Positions 26,863-34,833 of a stretch of DNA of 49,470 nucleotides are shown piece after piece. Location: contig JACQZT010000232.1 of the NCBI GenBank assembly GCA_016213755.1, positions 1 through 49,470 on the forward strand, read 5' to 3'. The notes under the pieces were generated by a model. That model was not told the DNA's origin. It searched no databases and saw only the letters and a program-made list of their open reading frames with translations. The position numbers were made by a program, and so were the translations under genes. Position 1 is the first letter of the stretch; each line of letters starts with the position of its first letter. The DNA is from Acidobacteriota bacterium (lineage in GTDB: Bacteria; Acidobacteriota; Terriglobia; Bryobacterales; Bryobacteraceae).

Positions 26863-27375
26863 ATGGCGGTCGAAACCCTCGTTCCGGTCGAGCAATACCT
26901 GACGACGAGTTACTCGCCCGACTGCGACTACGTCGACGGCGTCGTGCTGGAGCGCAATGTGGGCGAACTCGATCACAGTGACTTGCAGGGCGAAATCGTG
27001 ACCTGGTTCCGTACCAGGCGAAAAACGCTCGGGATTTGGGCTTTCCCGGAACAGCGGGTCCAGGTCTCCGCGCGCCGGTTCCGCGTTCCGGACGTCTGCC
27101 TGGTCGTGGGCCGGCCCACCGAACAGATCTTTCGCACGCCGCCGCTGGCGGTCTTCGAAATCCTGTCCAAGGACGACCGGATGAGCGAAATGCAGGAGCG
27201 CCTGCGGGATTACATCGCCTTCGGCGTGCGCCACGTCTGGCTCATCGACCCGCGCGGGCGCCGCGCCTTCGCCTGCACCGCCGACGGCAGCCGCGAGATC
27301 AAGGACGGCGTGCTGCGCTCGGACGAGCCGGCCTTCGAACTCAGCCTGGCCGAACTGTACGCCTCAATGGAGTGA
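26863..27375 (+). CDS. Uma2-family putative restriction-endonuclease-like protein
   Basis: A 170-residue PD-(D/E)xK fold protein. CDYVDGVVLERNVGELDHSDLQGEI, RVPDVCLVVG and AVFEILSKDDRMSEM carry the conserved Asp and the E-x-L-S-K active-site arrangement of Uma2/DUF820 proteins, which are abundant in cyanobacteria and also occur in Acidobacteria. Biochemical function is not established; it is probably a nuclease of mobile or defensive character. TAGAAT at 26851-26856, 6 nt before the ATG, overlaps the stop of the radical SAM gene and may drive a leaderless transcript. No partner gene is adjacent. Confidence 0.85.
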   Translation: MAVETLVPVEQYLTTSYSPDCDYVDGVVLERNVGELDHSDLQGEIVTWFRTRRKTLGIWAFPEQRVQVSARRFRVPDVCLVVGRPTEQIFRTPPLAVFEILSKDDRMSEMQERLRDYIAFGVRHVWLIDPRGRRAFACTADGSREIKDGVLRSDEPAFELSLAELYASME

Positions 27376-27475
27376 TTCGCACGGAGAGGAGCGGTTGCCT
27401 GCCGCACCAACTACCGTTTCCGGTTGTAGAGCCACCGCCCTCGCCGCGCTGGTACCATGGGTGAATAACCGCCCT

Positions 27476-28876
27476 ATGGCACTGCGTTTCCACAATACGC
27501 TCACACAGCAGATCGAGGAGTTCCAGCCCGCCGACGGGCATACGGTGCGCATGTACACCTGCGGCCCCACGGTCTGGAATTTCGTGCATATCGGCAACCT
27601 GCGGACCTTCACGTTCCAGGACATCCTGCGGCGCTGGCTGCGGGCGCGCGGCTTTGCGCTGGATCACGTCATGAACCTGACCGACGTGGACGACCGCATC
27701 ATCCGCGAGGCCGCCGCGGCCGGCAAAACCATCTACGAGTACACCGAACAGTACACCCAGGCCTTCCTGGACGACGCCGCCGCGCTGCGCCTGGAGCGGC
27801 CCGAGCGGCTGGTGAAAGCCACCGATCACATTCCGGAAATGGTCGAGGCCATCCGCAAGCTGAGCGCCAAGGGATTCACCTACGAAAGCGAAGGCTCGGT
27901 CTATTTCCGGGTGTCCGGTTTCAAGGACTACGGCAAGCTCTCGCACAGCGATTTCGGCGGCATGAAAGCCGGCGCGCGCGTCGACACCGACAAGTACGAC
28001 AAGACCGACGCGCGCGATTTCGCCCTCTGGAAGGCGCGCAAGGAAGGCGAGCATTTCTGGGAGGCCGCCATCGGCGCCGGCCGGCCGGGCTGGCACATCG
28101 AGTGCTCGGTGATGTCCATGAAGTATTTGGGCGAAACCCTGGACATTCACGCCGGCGGCGTGGACCTCACCTTCCCGCACCACGAAAACGAAATCGCGCA
28201 GTCGGAAGCGCTCACCGGAAAGCGGTTCGCGCGCTTCTGGCTGCACAGCGAGCACCTCATGCTGGGCGAGCAGGTGATGTCCAAGTCGCTGGGCAACTTC
28301 TATACTCTGCGCGACCTGCTGGGCATGGGCTACACGCCGGAAGCGATCCGCTACCTGCTGGCCTCGGTGCCCTATCGCAAGCAGTTGAACTTCACCTTCG
28401 ACGGGCTGCACGCCGCCGCCACGGCCATCGAGCGGCTGCGCAATTTCGACCTGCGCCTGGCCGGCGGCAAGTTCCCGGACGGCGCCCACGACGGGCTCGC
28501 CGCGCGGGCCGCCGGAGCGCTGCGCAAGTTCGAGGAGAGCCTGGACGACGACCTCAACACGGCCGAAGCGCTGGGCGCGGTCTTCGAATACGTCCGCGAC
28601 GCCAACACGGCCATGGACGCGGGCGAGTTTCGCGCCGCCAATACGGCCCAGGCGCGCGGCCTGCTGGCGCGCTTCGACGCCGTTTTCGACGTGCTGAAGC
28701 CCGCCGCCAAGGCCGGCGACATCACCGGCCCGGAGATCGAAGACCTCATTGCCGCCCGCACGGCGGCGCGCAAGGCGCGCGACTTCAAACGCGCCGACGA
28801 GATCCGCATGGAACTGGCCGATCGCGGCGTCATTCTCGAAGACACCCGCGACGGCGTCCGCTGGAAGAGGAAATAG
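27476..28876 (+). CDS. cysS: Cysteinyl-tRNA synthetase
   Basis: A 466-residue class I synthetase of normal length. MYTCGPTVWNFVHIGNLRTF contains the zinc Cys and the HIGH-type motif HIGN, GWHIECSVMSMKYLG supplies another zinc Cys, FPHHENEIAQSEALTG contains zinc-binding His/Glu positions, and VMSKSLGNFYTLRDLL is KMSKS. It charges tRNA-Cys. ATG 27476 was chosen because homology starts at ALRFHNTLTQQ. The PLP enzyme gene that follows starts 1 nt after its stop, linking cysteine use and sulfur amino acid metabolism in one operon. Confidence 0.96.
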   Translation: MALRFHNTLTQQIEEFQPADGHTVRMYTCGPTVWNFVHIGNLRTFTFQDILRRWLRARGFALDHVMNLTDVDDRIIREAAAAGKTIYEYTEQYTQAFLDDAAALRLERPERLVKATDHIPEMVEAIRKLSAKGFTYESEGSVYFRVSGFKDYGKLSHSDFGGMKAGARVDTDKYDKTDARDFALWKARKEGEHFWEAAIGAGRPGWHIECSVMSMKYLGETLDIHAGGVDLTFPHHENEIAQSEALTGKRFARFWLHSEHLMLGEQVMSKSLGNFYTLRDLLGMGYTPEAIRYLLASVPYRKQLNFTFDGLHAAATAIERLRNFDLRLAGGKFPDGAHDGLAARAAGALRKFEESLDDDLNTAEALGAVFEYVRDANTAMDAGEFRAANTAQARGLLARFDAVFDVLKPAAKAGDITGPEIEDLIAARTAARKARDFKRADEIRMELADRGVILEDTRDGVRWKRK

Positions 28877-28877
28877 C

Positions 28878-30056
28878 TTGAAGATCGAAACCCGCGCGGT
28901 CCACTCGGGCGACCGCAAGAAAGCCGGCCCGCAGATCCCCGTCACGACGCCCATCCACACGGCGGCGAGTTACTTCTACGACACCACCGAGCAGCTCGAC
29001 AAGGTCTTTGGATTCGAGATGCCGGGCTACGCCTATCAGCGCTACGACAACCCGACCAATTCGGCGCTCGAAGAGGTCCTGACCTCGCTCGAAGGCGGGC
29101 ACGGCTCGCTGGCCACGGCCTCGGGCATGGCGGCCCTGGAAATCGCGCTGCGCATTGCCACGCAGACTCGCCCGCATGTCATTCTGGCCGCCGACGCGCT
29201 GTACGGGGCCACCATCAAGCTGCTGCACCAGGTGCTGGAGCCGCTGGGCTTCGCCGTCCGCTTCGCCGATTTCTGCGACCTGGCGGCGGTGGAGCGCGCC
29301 ATCGCCGAGACGCGCCCCGGCTGCCTGCTGCTGGAAACCATCTCCAACCCGCTCCTGCGCGTGGCGCCCGTGGACACCATCGCGCAACTGGCGCGCGCAG
29401 CGGGCGCGGCGCTGGTGGTGGACAATACCTTCGCCACTCCGCTGCTGGTCCGCCCGCTGGAACTGGGGGCGCATTTCTCGGTGCACAGCCTGACCAAGTA
29501 CCTCTCCGGGCATGGCGACGTGCTGGGCGGAAGCGTCACCTGCGACGCCGAGCACTATGATCCCCTGCGCGCCATGGGCCGCGTGGCGGGCCCGCTTTTG
29601 GGGCCGTTCGAGGCCTACCTGGCCATGCGCGGCATCAAGACCTTTCCGCTGCGCATGCAGCGGCAGTGCGCCAACGCGGTCCGGGTGGCCCAATGGCTGG
29701 CCGCGCACCCGCGCGTCGAGCGCGTCTTCTTCCCCGCCGGCCCGGCGCATCCCGACGCCGAGGTGATCCGCCGCCTGCTGCCGGCCGGCCAGTTCGGCGC
29801 CATGGTGAGTTTCGAGATCCGGGGCGCGTCGCGCCTGGACGTTTTCTCCTTCATGGACCGGCTCAAGATGATCGTGCGCGCCACCTCGCTCGGCGACGTC
29901 CATTCGATGCTGCTGTACCCCTGGATGAGTTCCCACCGCGACGTGCCGCCCGAGCAGAAGGCGCGGGTGGGCATCCGCGAAAACCTGGTCCGCCTCTCGG
30001 TGGGCATCGAGGCCCCCGAAGACATCCTCTCCGACCTCGACCACGCAATTCGGTGA
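28878..30056 (+). CDS. Cystathionine gamma-synthase/lyase-family PLP enzyme
   Basis: A 392-residue Cys/Met-metabolism PLP enzyme. ETRAVHSGDRKKAGPQIPVT, YAYQRYDNPTNSALEEVL, TASGMAALEIALRI, LLLETISNPLLRV, VVDNTFATPLL and SLTKYLSGHGDVLGG (PLP lysine in LTKY) define the family. It could be cystathionine gamma-synthase, gamma-lyase or O-acetylhomoserine sulfhydrylase; sequence reading alone does not decide. The start is TTG 28878 with AGAGG about 7 nt upstream, one base after the cysS stop. The last two codons and the TGA lie in the left arm of the inverted-repeat element, so the extreme C-terminus may be element-derived. Confidence 0.9.
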   Translation: MKIETRAVHSGDRKKAGPQIPVTTPIHTAASYFYDTTEQLDKVFGFEMPGYAYQRYDNPTNSALEEVLTSLEGGHGSLATASGMAALEIALRIATQTRPHVILAADALYGATIKLLHQVLEPLGFAVRFADFCDLAAVERAIAETRPGCLLLETISNPLLRVAPVDTIAQLARAAGAALVVDNTFATPLLVRPLELGAHFSVHSLTKYLSGHGDVLGGSVTCDAEHYDPLRAMGRVAGPLLGPFEAYLAMRGIKTFPLRMQRQCANAVRVAQWLAAHPRVERVFFPAGPAHPDAEVIRRLLPAGQFGAMVSFEIRGASRLDVFSFMDRLKMIVRATSLGDVHSMLLYPWMSSHRDVPPEQKARVGIRENLVRLSVGIEAPEDILSDLDHAIR

Positions 30057-30345
30057 CAGGCTACTCTTTCCCCAATTTCAGCCCCCTGATTTCGGCTGAG
30101 TTTTCCGATTGAGCAGGGAAGTCCGCACAGCGGAGACTGGCGAACGGCTACGCGCGGCGCTCTTGCCGGAGATCCGATCGCGTGGGGGCATCCGCGATAA
30201 GTCCCTTCTTATCAGTCATGTTACGTGGCTGTGTTCCGGAGGCCGAACGACCGTCGTTCAGCGGTCTGACCTGCCGCCGGAGTGAATGGCCTCGACCGGC
30301 GAACCGAGGTCTGAAATTGGGGAAAGAGTAGCCTGTCACCGAATT
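30047..30345. mobile_element. 299-bp element with perfect 35-bp inverted repeats (REP pair)
   Basis: Arms 30047-30081 and 30311-30345 are perfect reverse complements over 35 bases and can extend a few bases with one indel. Each arm contains TTCGGTGACAGGCTAC and a CCCC end, the same core as the single hairpins at 37112 and 43860, so the structure is a head-to-head pair of REP-like units. The 229-bp interior encodes no credible protein but holds two perfect small hairpins (GATAAG/CTTATC at 30196-30213 and GAACGA/TCGTTC at 30245-30259). A MITE-like origin is possible; no target-site duplication was found. Confidence 0.75.
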
Positions 30346-30383
30346 TGCGGGGGCTACAGCGGGGTGGGGGTTTTGCCGATAGG

Positions 30384-30806
30384 GTGGTTGTGCGCGACGT
30401 CTGGTTCACCGCGGATGATCTGGAAGAGATCTTATGGCTGGATCGCAGCCAGCTTGAGAAATGGCTGATCGAGGACGGTCAGCTCACCACCGAAGAACGC
30501 CACGAGCCCTGGGCGGTCGATCTGCCGTACATGGACCGCCTGGTGCTCAACATGCTCGGCCGTCTGCCGGACCAGGCCAGTCTTCCGCACGATGACGCAG
30601 CCAGCCTCCTGCTGCGCTACGCCCTGGTGCTGGTGGACAAGCGCCAGCGCTTTCCCCTGCCCGACTCCTCCATCCCGTCCTTCGACGAGGTGCGGTTCGA
30701 GCTGCAGGATTGGGAAGACCGGGTTCGTCCGCTGCTGCGCCGCCCCTGGCAGGCGCTGGAGTCCTCTTGCGCTTCGCACCTGACTTCGTTCGTTCAGGTG
30801 ATGTAG
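30384..30806 (+). CDS. Hypothetical protein, about 140 residues
   Basis: I do not recognise this protein. It is acidic and Leu/Asp-rich with no membrane segment: DVWFTADDLEEILWLDRSQ, LEKWLIEDGQLTTEERHEPWAVDLP and FDEVRFELQDWEDRVRPLL suggest helical pairs. The frame has normal codon bias and no better alternative on either strand. The start is uncertain: GTG 30384 or 30390 are likely, because an upstream TTG at 30345 lies in the repeat arm. It ends 1 nt from the convergent M48 gene. The early DLEEILWLDRSQLEKWL stretch resembles a helix-turn-helix-like segment, but this is weak. Confidence 0.55.
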   Translation: MVVRDVWFTADDLEEILWLDRSQLEKWLIEDGQLTTEERHEPWAVDLPYMDRLVLNMLGRLPDQASLPHDDAASLLLRYALVLVDKRQRFPLPDSSIPSFDEVRFELQDWEDRVRPLLRRPWQALESSCASHLTSFVQVM

Positions 30807-31811
30807 TCAGTTCCGGCGCTTCAGCGTGGGGCGCTCGTCTTGGTCGCCCTTCTGCTTCTTGTCCTTGTCGTCGCCACCGCTCTCGATGGGTCCGGTGCCG
30901 TCGCCCGACTGCTTGCGCAGGCGCGGACGGTTGAGGTCTTTGTCGTCCACCTTGCGGCGGTTGTGCAACTGCGCCAGGCGGGTCTTCACTTGGTTGAATT
31001 CCGAAGTGGTGACCACGTACTCCGGCTTGGCCTTGAGGATCTCCTCGATGTTCTTCTGGGCGCCCTTGATGCGGTCGTCGGTCAGCGGATGGCTGGAAAA
31101 GACCTTGGACATGGTTCCCGGTTTGCGCTTCTCGTCGGACTGGATTTTCTCGAAGAAATCGACGAAGGCGGTGGGGTCGTAGCCGGTCTTGTAGAGGTAC
31201 TGCAAACCGAGCAGATCCGCCTCGCTCTCAAAGCCGCGCGAAAAGGACAGGAACCCGATGGGAATGGCCAGACTGGCGCCTTGCCGGATGCCGTAGCCGG
31301 CCCAGCCGCCCATGAAGATCAGGGGAATGGAGGCCAGGTTGACGAGCTGGCCGCGAGTGGCCTGGCGCGTGCCGTGCCGGGCCGCCACGTGCGCGATTTC
31401 GTGAGCCATCACGCCCGCCAGTTCGGCTTCGCTTTCGGCGCGCAGAATCAGACCGGTGTTGACGAAGAAGAACCCCCCAGGCAGGGCGAAGGCGTTGACC
31501 TCTTCGGCATCCAGAACCTTGATGGTGAAAGGCACCTTGGCGTCGGAGTTGCGCACCAAGTTCTGCCCGATCCGGTTCACGTATTCGGCAATCACCGGAT
31601 CTTCGACGATCTTGGCCGAGCGTTCCACTTCCTGGGCATACTGCTTGCCAAGTGCGATCTCCTTCTCCAGGGAGTAGAAGTTCACGCCCCGGCCAACGTC
31701 CCGGGCGCCGATCTCTTCGGGATCCTTCTTTTTGTCCTTGGCCGCAGTCAGAACAGCCGCCAGGAATACCGCCAGAATCGCAACCGCCGAGGTTTTGACG
31801 AGGAGTTTCAT
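30807..31811 (-). CDS. M48-family zinc metalloprotease, exported
   Basis: A 334-residue protease. After a signal peptide (KLLVKTSAVAILAVFLAAVLTA) come VIAEYVNRIGQNLVRNSD, VNAFALPGGFFFVNTGLI and the zinc motif MAHEIAHVAARHG (HEIAH 137-141), with the third ligand in FESEADLLGLQYL (about E197). This is the BepA/LoiP-like periplasmic or outer-membrane-assembly type of M48 peptidase without TPR repeats. A charged Lys/Asp/Arg-rich tail of about 50 residues follows the catalytic domain. ATG 31811 has GGGAG at about 9 nt; GTG 31817 is too close to it. It diverges from the class V aminotransferase. Confidence 0.9.
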   Translation of the reverse strand: MKLLVKTSAVAILAVFLAAVLTAAKDKKKDPEEIGARDVGRGVNFYSLEKEIALGKQYAQEVERSAKIVEDPVIAEYVNRIGQNLVRNSDAKVPFTIKVLDAEEVNAFALPGGFFFVNTGLILRAESEAELAGVMAHEIAHVAARHGTRQATRGQLVNLASIPLIFMGGWAGYGIRQGASLAIPIGFLSFSRGFESEADLLGLQYLYKTGYDPTAFVDFFEKIQSDEKRKPGTMSKVFSSHPLTDDRIKGAQKNIEEILKAKPEYVVTTSEFNQVKTRLAQLHNRRKVDDKDLNRPRLRKQSGDGTGPIESGGDDKDKKQKGDQDERPTLKRRN

Positions 31812-31887
31812 GACCACACTCTCCCAGATGCCCGGCCGGCCGGACCGGACGCAGGCCTCTCACTCATATTAACGTATACTCGTCTGA

Positions 31888-33045
31888 GTGGGTTACGAAA
31901 TCCTCCCAACTTGCGCCGGGCGGGCCTTTCCGGTTTGCTACCGGGACCAGTTTCCGGTCACCGAAAAGCTCATTTACCTGAACCACGCCGGGGTAGCCCC
32001 CCTGTGCCGGCGGGCGGTCGAAGCCATGCAGTTTCTGGCCGGCGACTGCTGGCATTACGGCTCGTTCCATTACGACCAGTGGCTGGCCGCCTACGACGGC
32101 TTCCGCGTGGCGGCCGCGCGCCTCATAAACGCTCGTCCGTCGGAAATCGCCATGGTCAAGAACACCTCCGAAGGCATCGCCACAGTGGCCCTGGGGCTGG
32201 ACTGGAAGGCCGGCGACAAAATCGTCGCTTTCGCCGAGGAATTCCCGGCTAACTATTTTCCGTGGAAGAGGTTAGAGGCCAAAGGCGTAACTGTGGAATG
32301 GCTCGGTTTCCGCGCCCCGTTGGAGGAGATCGAGCGCGCCGCGCGGGGGGCGCGGCTGCTCGCCATCAGCTTCGTCCAGTACCTCAGCGGCTACCGCGCC
32401 GATCTGGATGCCATCGGCGAGATCTGCCGCCTCCAGGGCTGCCTGTTTTTGGTGGACGCCATCCAGGGGCTGGGCGCCTTTCCCCTCGACGTCCGACGGT
32501 CGAACATCCACTTCCTGGCCGCCGACGGCCATAAGTGGCTGCTGGGGCCGGAAGGCTGCGGAATATTTTACATTCGCGACGACGTGCAGGACCAGGTGGA
32601 GCCGGTCGAGTTCGGCTGGACCAACGTGGCCGGCTACAACGACTACGCCTCGCGCGACATGACCCTCCGGCCGGATGCCGGCCGGTACGAATGTGGCACG
32701 CTAAACACCATTGGCTGCTATGGCTTACGCGCGGCCATGGAGTTCTTGCTGGAGGTCGGCGTGGAGCGCATCGCGAGCCAGGTGCAGGCTCTCGGCGACC
32801 AGATTGCCGCCGGCGTCGCGGCCCTGGGCTGCGAAGTTCTCGGAGAGCGCACGCCGCAAACCGGGGCCGGCATCGTCAGCTTCCGCAAGGAAGGCATCGA
32901 CAGTCGGCTGATCGTGCGCAAACTCAAAGACCAGGGCATCGCGGCGGCGCCGCGCCAGGGCTGGGTGCGCATGTCGCCGCACTTCTACCTGACCAGCGAG
33001 GAAATCGCGCGAGTTTTGAGCTGTTTGACTAATCTCCCGGGATGA
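31888..33045 (+). CDS. Class V aminotransferase / cysteine desulfurase-like PLP enzyme
   Basis: A 385-residue PLP enzyme. EKLIYLNHAGVAPLCRRAVEAM, KNTSEGIATVALGLDWKAGD, LFLVDAIQGLGAFPLDVR and FLAADGHKWLLGPEGCGIFY (PLP Lys in GHKW) are class V hallmarks. A Cys persulfide loop typical of SufS/IscS is not evident, so a general aminotransferase or isopenicillin-N-epimerase-like role is as likely. GTG 31888 is the only plausible in-frame start. TATACT at 31875-31880 ends 7 nt before it and there is no Shine-Dalgarno, so a leaderless mRNA is likely. Confidence 0.88.
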   Translation: MGYEILPTCAGRAFPVCYRDQFPVTEKLIYLNHAGVAPLCRRAVEAMQFLAGDCWHYGSFHYDQWLAAYDGFRVAAARLINARPSEIAMVKNTSEGIATVALGLDWKAGDKIVAFAEEFPANYFPWKRLEAKGVTVEWLGFRAPLEEIERAARGARLLAISFVQYLSGYRADLDAIGEICRLQGCLFLVDAIQGLGAFPLDVRRSNIHFLAADGHKWLLGPEGCGIFYIRDDVQDQVEPVEFGWTNVAGYNDYASRDMTLRPDAGRYECGTLNTIGCYGLRAAMEFLLEVGVERIASQVQALGDQIAAGVAALGCEVLGERTPQTGAGIVSFRKEGIDSRLIVRKLKDQGIAAAPRQGWVRMSPHFYLTSEEIARVLSCLTNLPG

Positions 33046-33066
33046 ACGCGCCGATAGCACCTTGAG

Positions 33067-34810
33067 ATGCTCCCGTCGCGCCACCTCCGCGGGTTGCTGC
33101 TGCTGAGCTGCGGCCTCGCGGCACCGGCTCCGCCGGCCGATGTCGAATCGATCCAGTCGGTACGGAGTTGGGCTGCCGTGCACTCCAAACAGGCACGTCC
33201 CGGCCGCGTTCAAGGGGTGGTGACCCTCGCCCCGGGTTCCCTGACCTCCCAGCGAGGCGACTTCTACCTCCAGGACGCCACCGGAGGCATAGCGGCCACC
33301 AGCGACAAGCCGTGGGGCCTCCGCCGGCACCCCGGCTGGTCCGGCCCGCGGAAATCCTGGATGGCTCGGTGGCTGGGCAATTGGTGCGGATCCGGTCCAC
33401 GGTAGCCGCATCGAACGTGGGGGAGAGCCGGGACGACCTGTGGCTGGAGGGAGGCAGGCATCAGGCATACTTCCGCCGCCGGGCCGGCCAGCCCTCGGCC
33501 TTTGCGACGGCGACGCTCGCGGGCGCGGAGGTCGAAGTGAGCGGTGTCGTGTTCCCCCTGGGCCGGGATAACTTCCGGATTCGTATGCGCAGGAGGGCGG
33601 ACTTAACGATAGTACGGCTTCCCGGGCAATGGGCCTTTTGGCAAATACTGGCGCTGGCCGGCGCTCTGCTGGGAGCGGCCGGCGCCACCGGACTGTGGAT
33701 TGTGCTCTTACGCCGCTCGGTGGCCGGCAAGACCCGGGAGATTCGCTCGCTGCTGGAAGTGGCCCAGGAGTCTTCGCGGCTCAAGTCGGAGTTCCTGGCC
33801 AACATGAGCCACGAAATCCGCACCCCGCTGAACGGCATCCTCGGAATGCAGGCGCTGGCTCTTTCCACGGCCCTCAGCCCGGAACAGCGGGATTACGTCC
33901 ATACGGCGCAAAGTTCGACCGAACACCTCCTCACCATCATCAACGAGATTCTGGATTTCTCGAAGATCGAAGCCAATCGGATCGATCTCGCGGACGAAAC
34001 CGTGTCGCCCCTCGGACTGCTCAGAAGTTGCGCCGAGGCCATGTCGGCTCAGGCGCTGGCAAAAGGGATCCGCCTGCACGTCGCCACCCCCACGCTCGAT
34101 CCGGAATTCGTCGCGGCCGACGCCGGCCGGTTGCGGCAGGTGATTCTCAACCTGGTCGCCAACGCCATCAAGTTCACCGAGCAGGGCGGTGTGACTCTGG
34201 CGGTGAGCTCCGAATGCCGGCCGGACGGCTTCGTCGAACTCCGCTTCTCGGTGGCCGACACGGGGATTGGGATCCCGGCGGACGAGCAGGGGAAGATCTT
34301 CGACGCCTTCCACCAGGTCGACGGTTCGCACACCCGCCGGCATGGCGGAACGGGTCTTGGGCTGGCGATCTCGGCGCGCCGGCGCCGCCCCGCCCGCCGG
34401 CCGAAAGCCCCCCGCCCGGCGCCGCGACCGGCAGCCTCCGGGTGCTGCTGGTCGAGGATAACGCGGTGAATCAGAAATTGTTTCTTCGCGTGCTCGAGAA
34501 GCTGGGCCACCAGGTGACCCTGTCGTGCGACGGCGAGCATGCGCTCGAACAGCACGCCGGCGGCGATTTCGATCTGATCCTGATGGACGTGCAGATGCCC
34601 AGAATGGACGGCCTCCAGGCCACCCTCGGAATCCGCAAGCGGGAACGAGGCACCGCCCGCCGGATCCCCATCCTGGGCTTGACCGCTCACGCCATGAAGG
34701 GCGACCGGGAACGCTGCCTCGAAGCCGGCATGGATGGCTACGTCGCCAAACCGGTCCGGACGGAAGACCTCGTCGAAGCCATCGCCGGGGTGCTCGCCGC
34801 GCGCGTCTGA
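33067..34810 (+). pseudogene. Hybrid sensor histidine kinase broken by two frame changes
   Basis: Three frames together encode one hybrid kinase. Frame 1 (from ATG 33067) gives a signal peptide and an OB-like sensor region to DKPWG. Near 33314-33318, in a GGGG run, coding moves to frame 3: a membrane helix ([25 protein letters not shown]), the H-box [13 protein letters not shown], the N-box LRQVILNLVANAIKFT, the G1 box DTGIGIP and HGGTGLGLAIS. At about 34372 the ATPase domain stops before its last 35-40 residues and frame 2 continues with a response-regulator receiver (RVLLVEDNAVNQKL, phospho-Asp in LMDVQMP, AKPV). The first change looks like a one-base loss; the second combines a frame change with missing sequence. 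It is probably non-functional unless the assembly is wrong. Confidence 0.8.
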
Positions 34811-34833
34811 ATCGCTTATCCTGGGCCTTGCAC

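Noticed and set aside
25126-27234. Minus-strand open frame of 702 codons opposite the radical SAM gene
   Set aside because: Shadow of two well-supported plus-strand genes, with no recognisable family.
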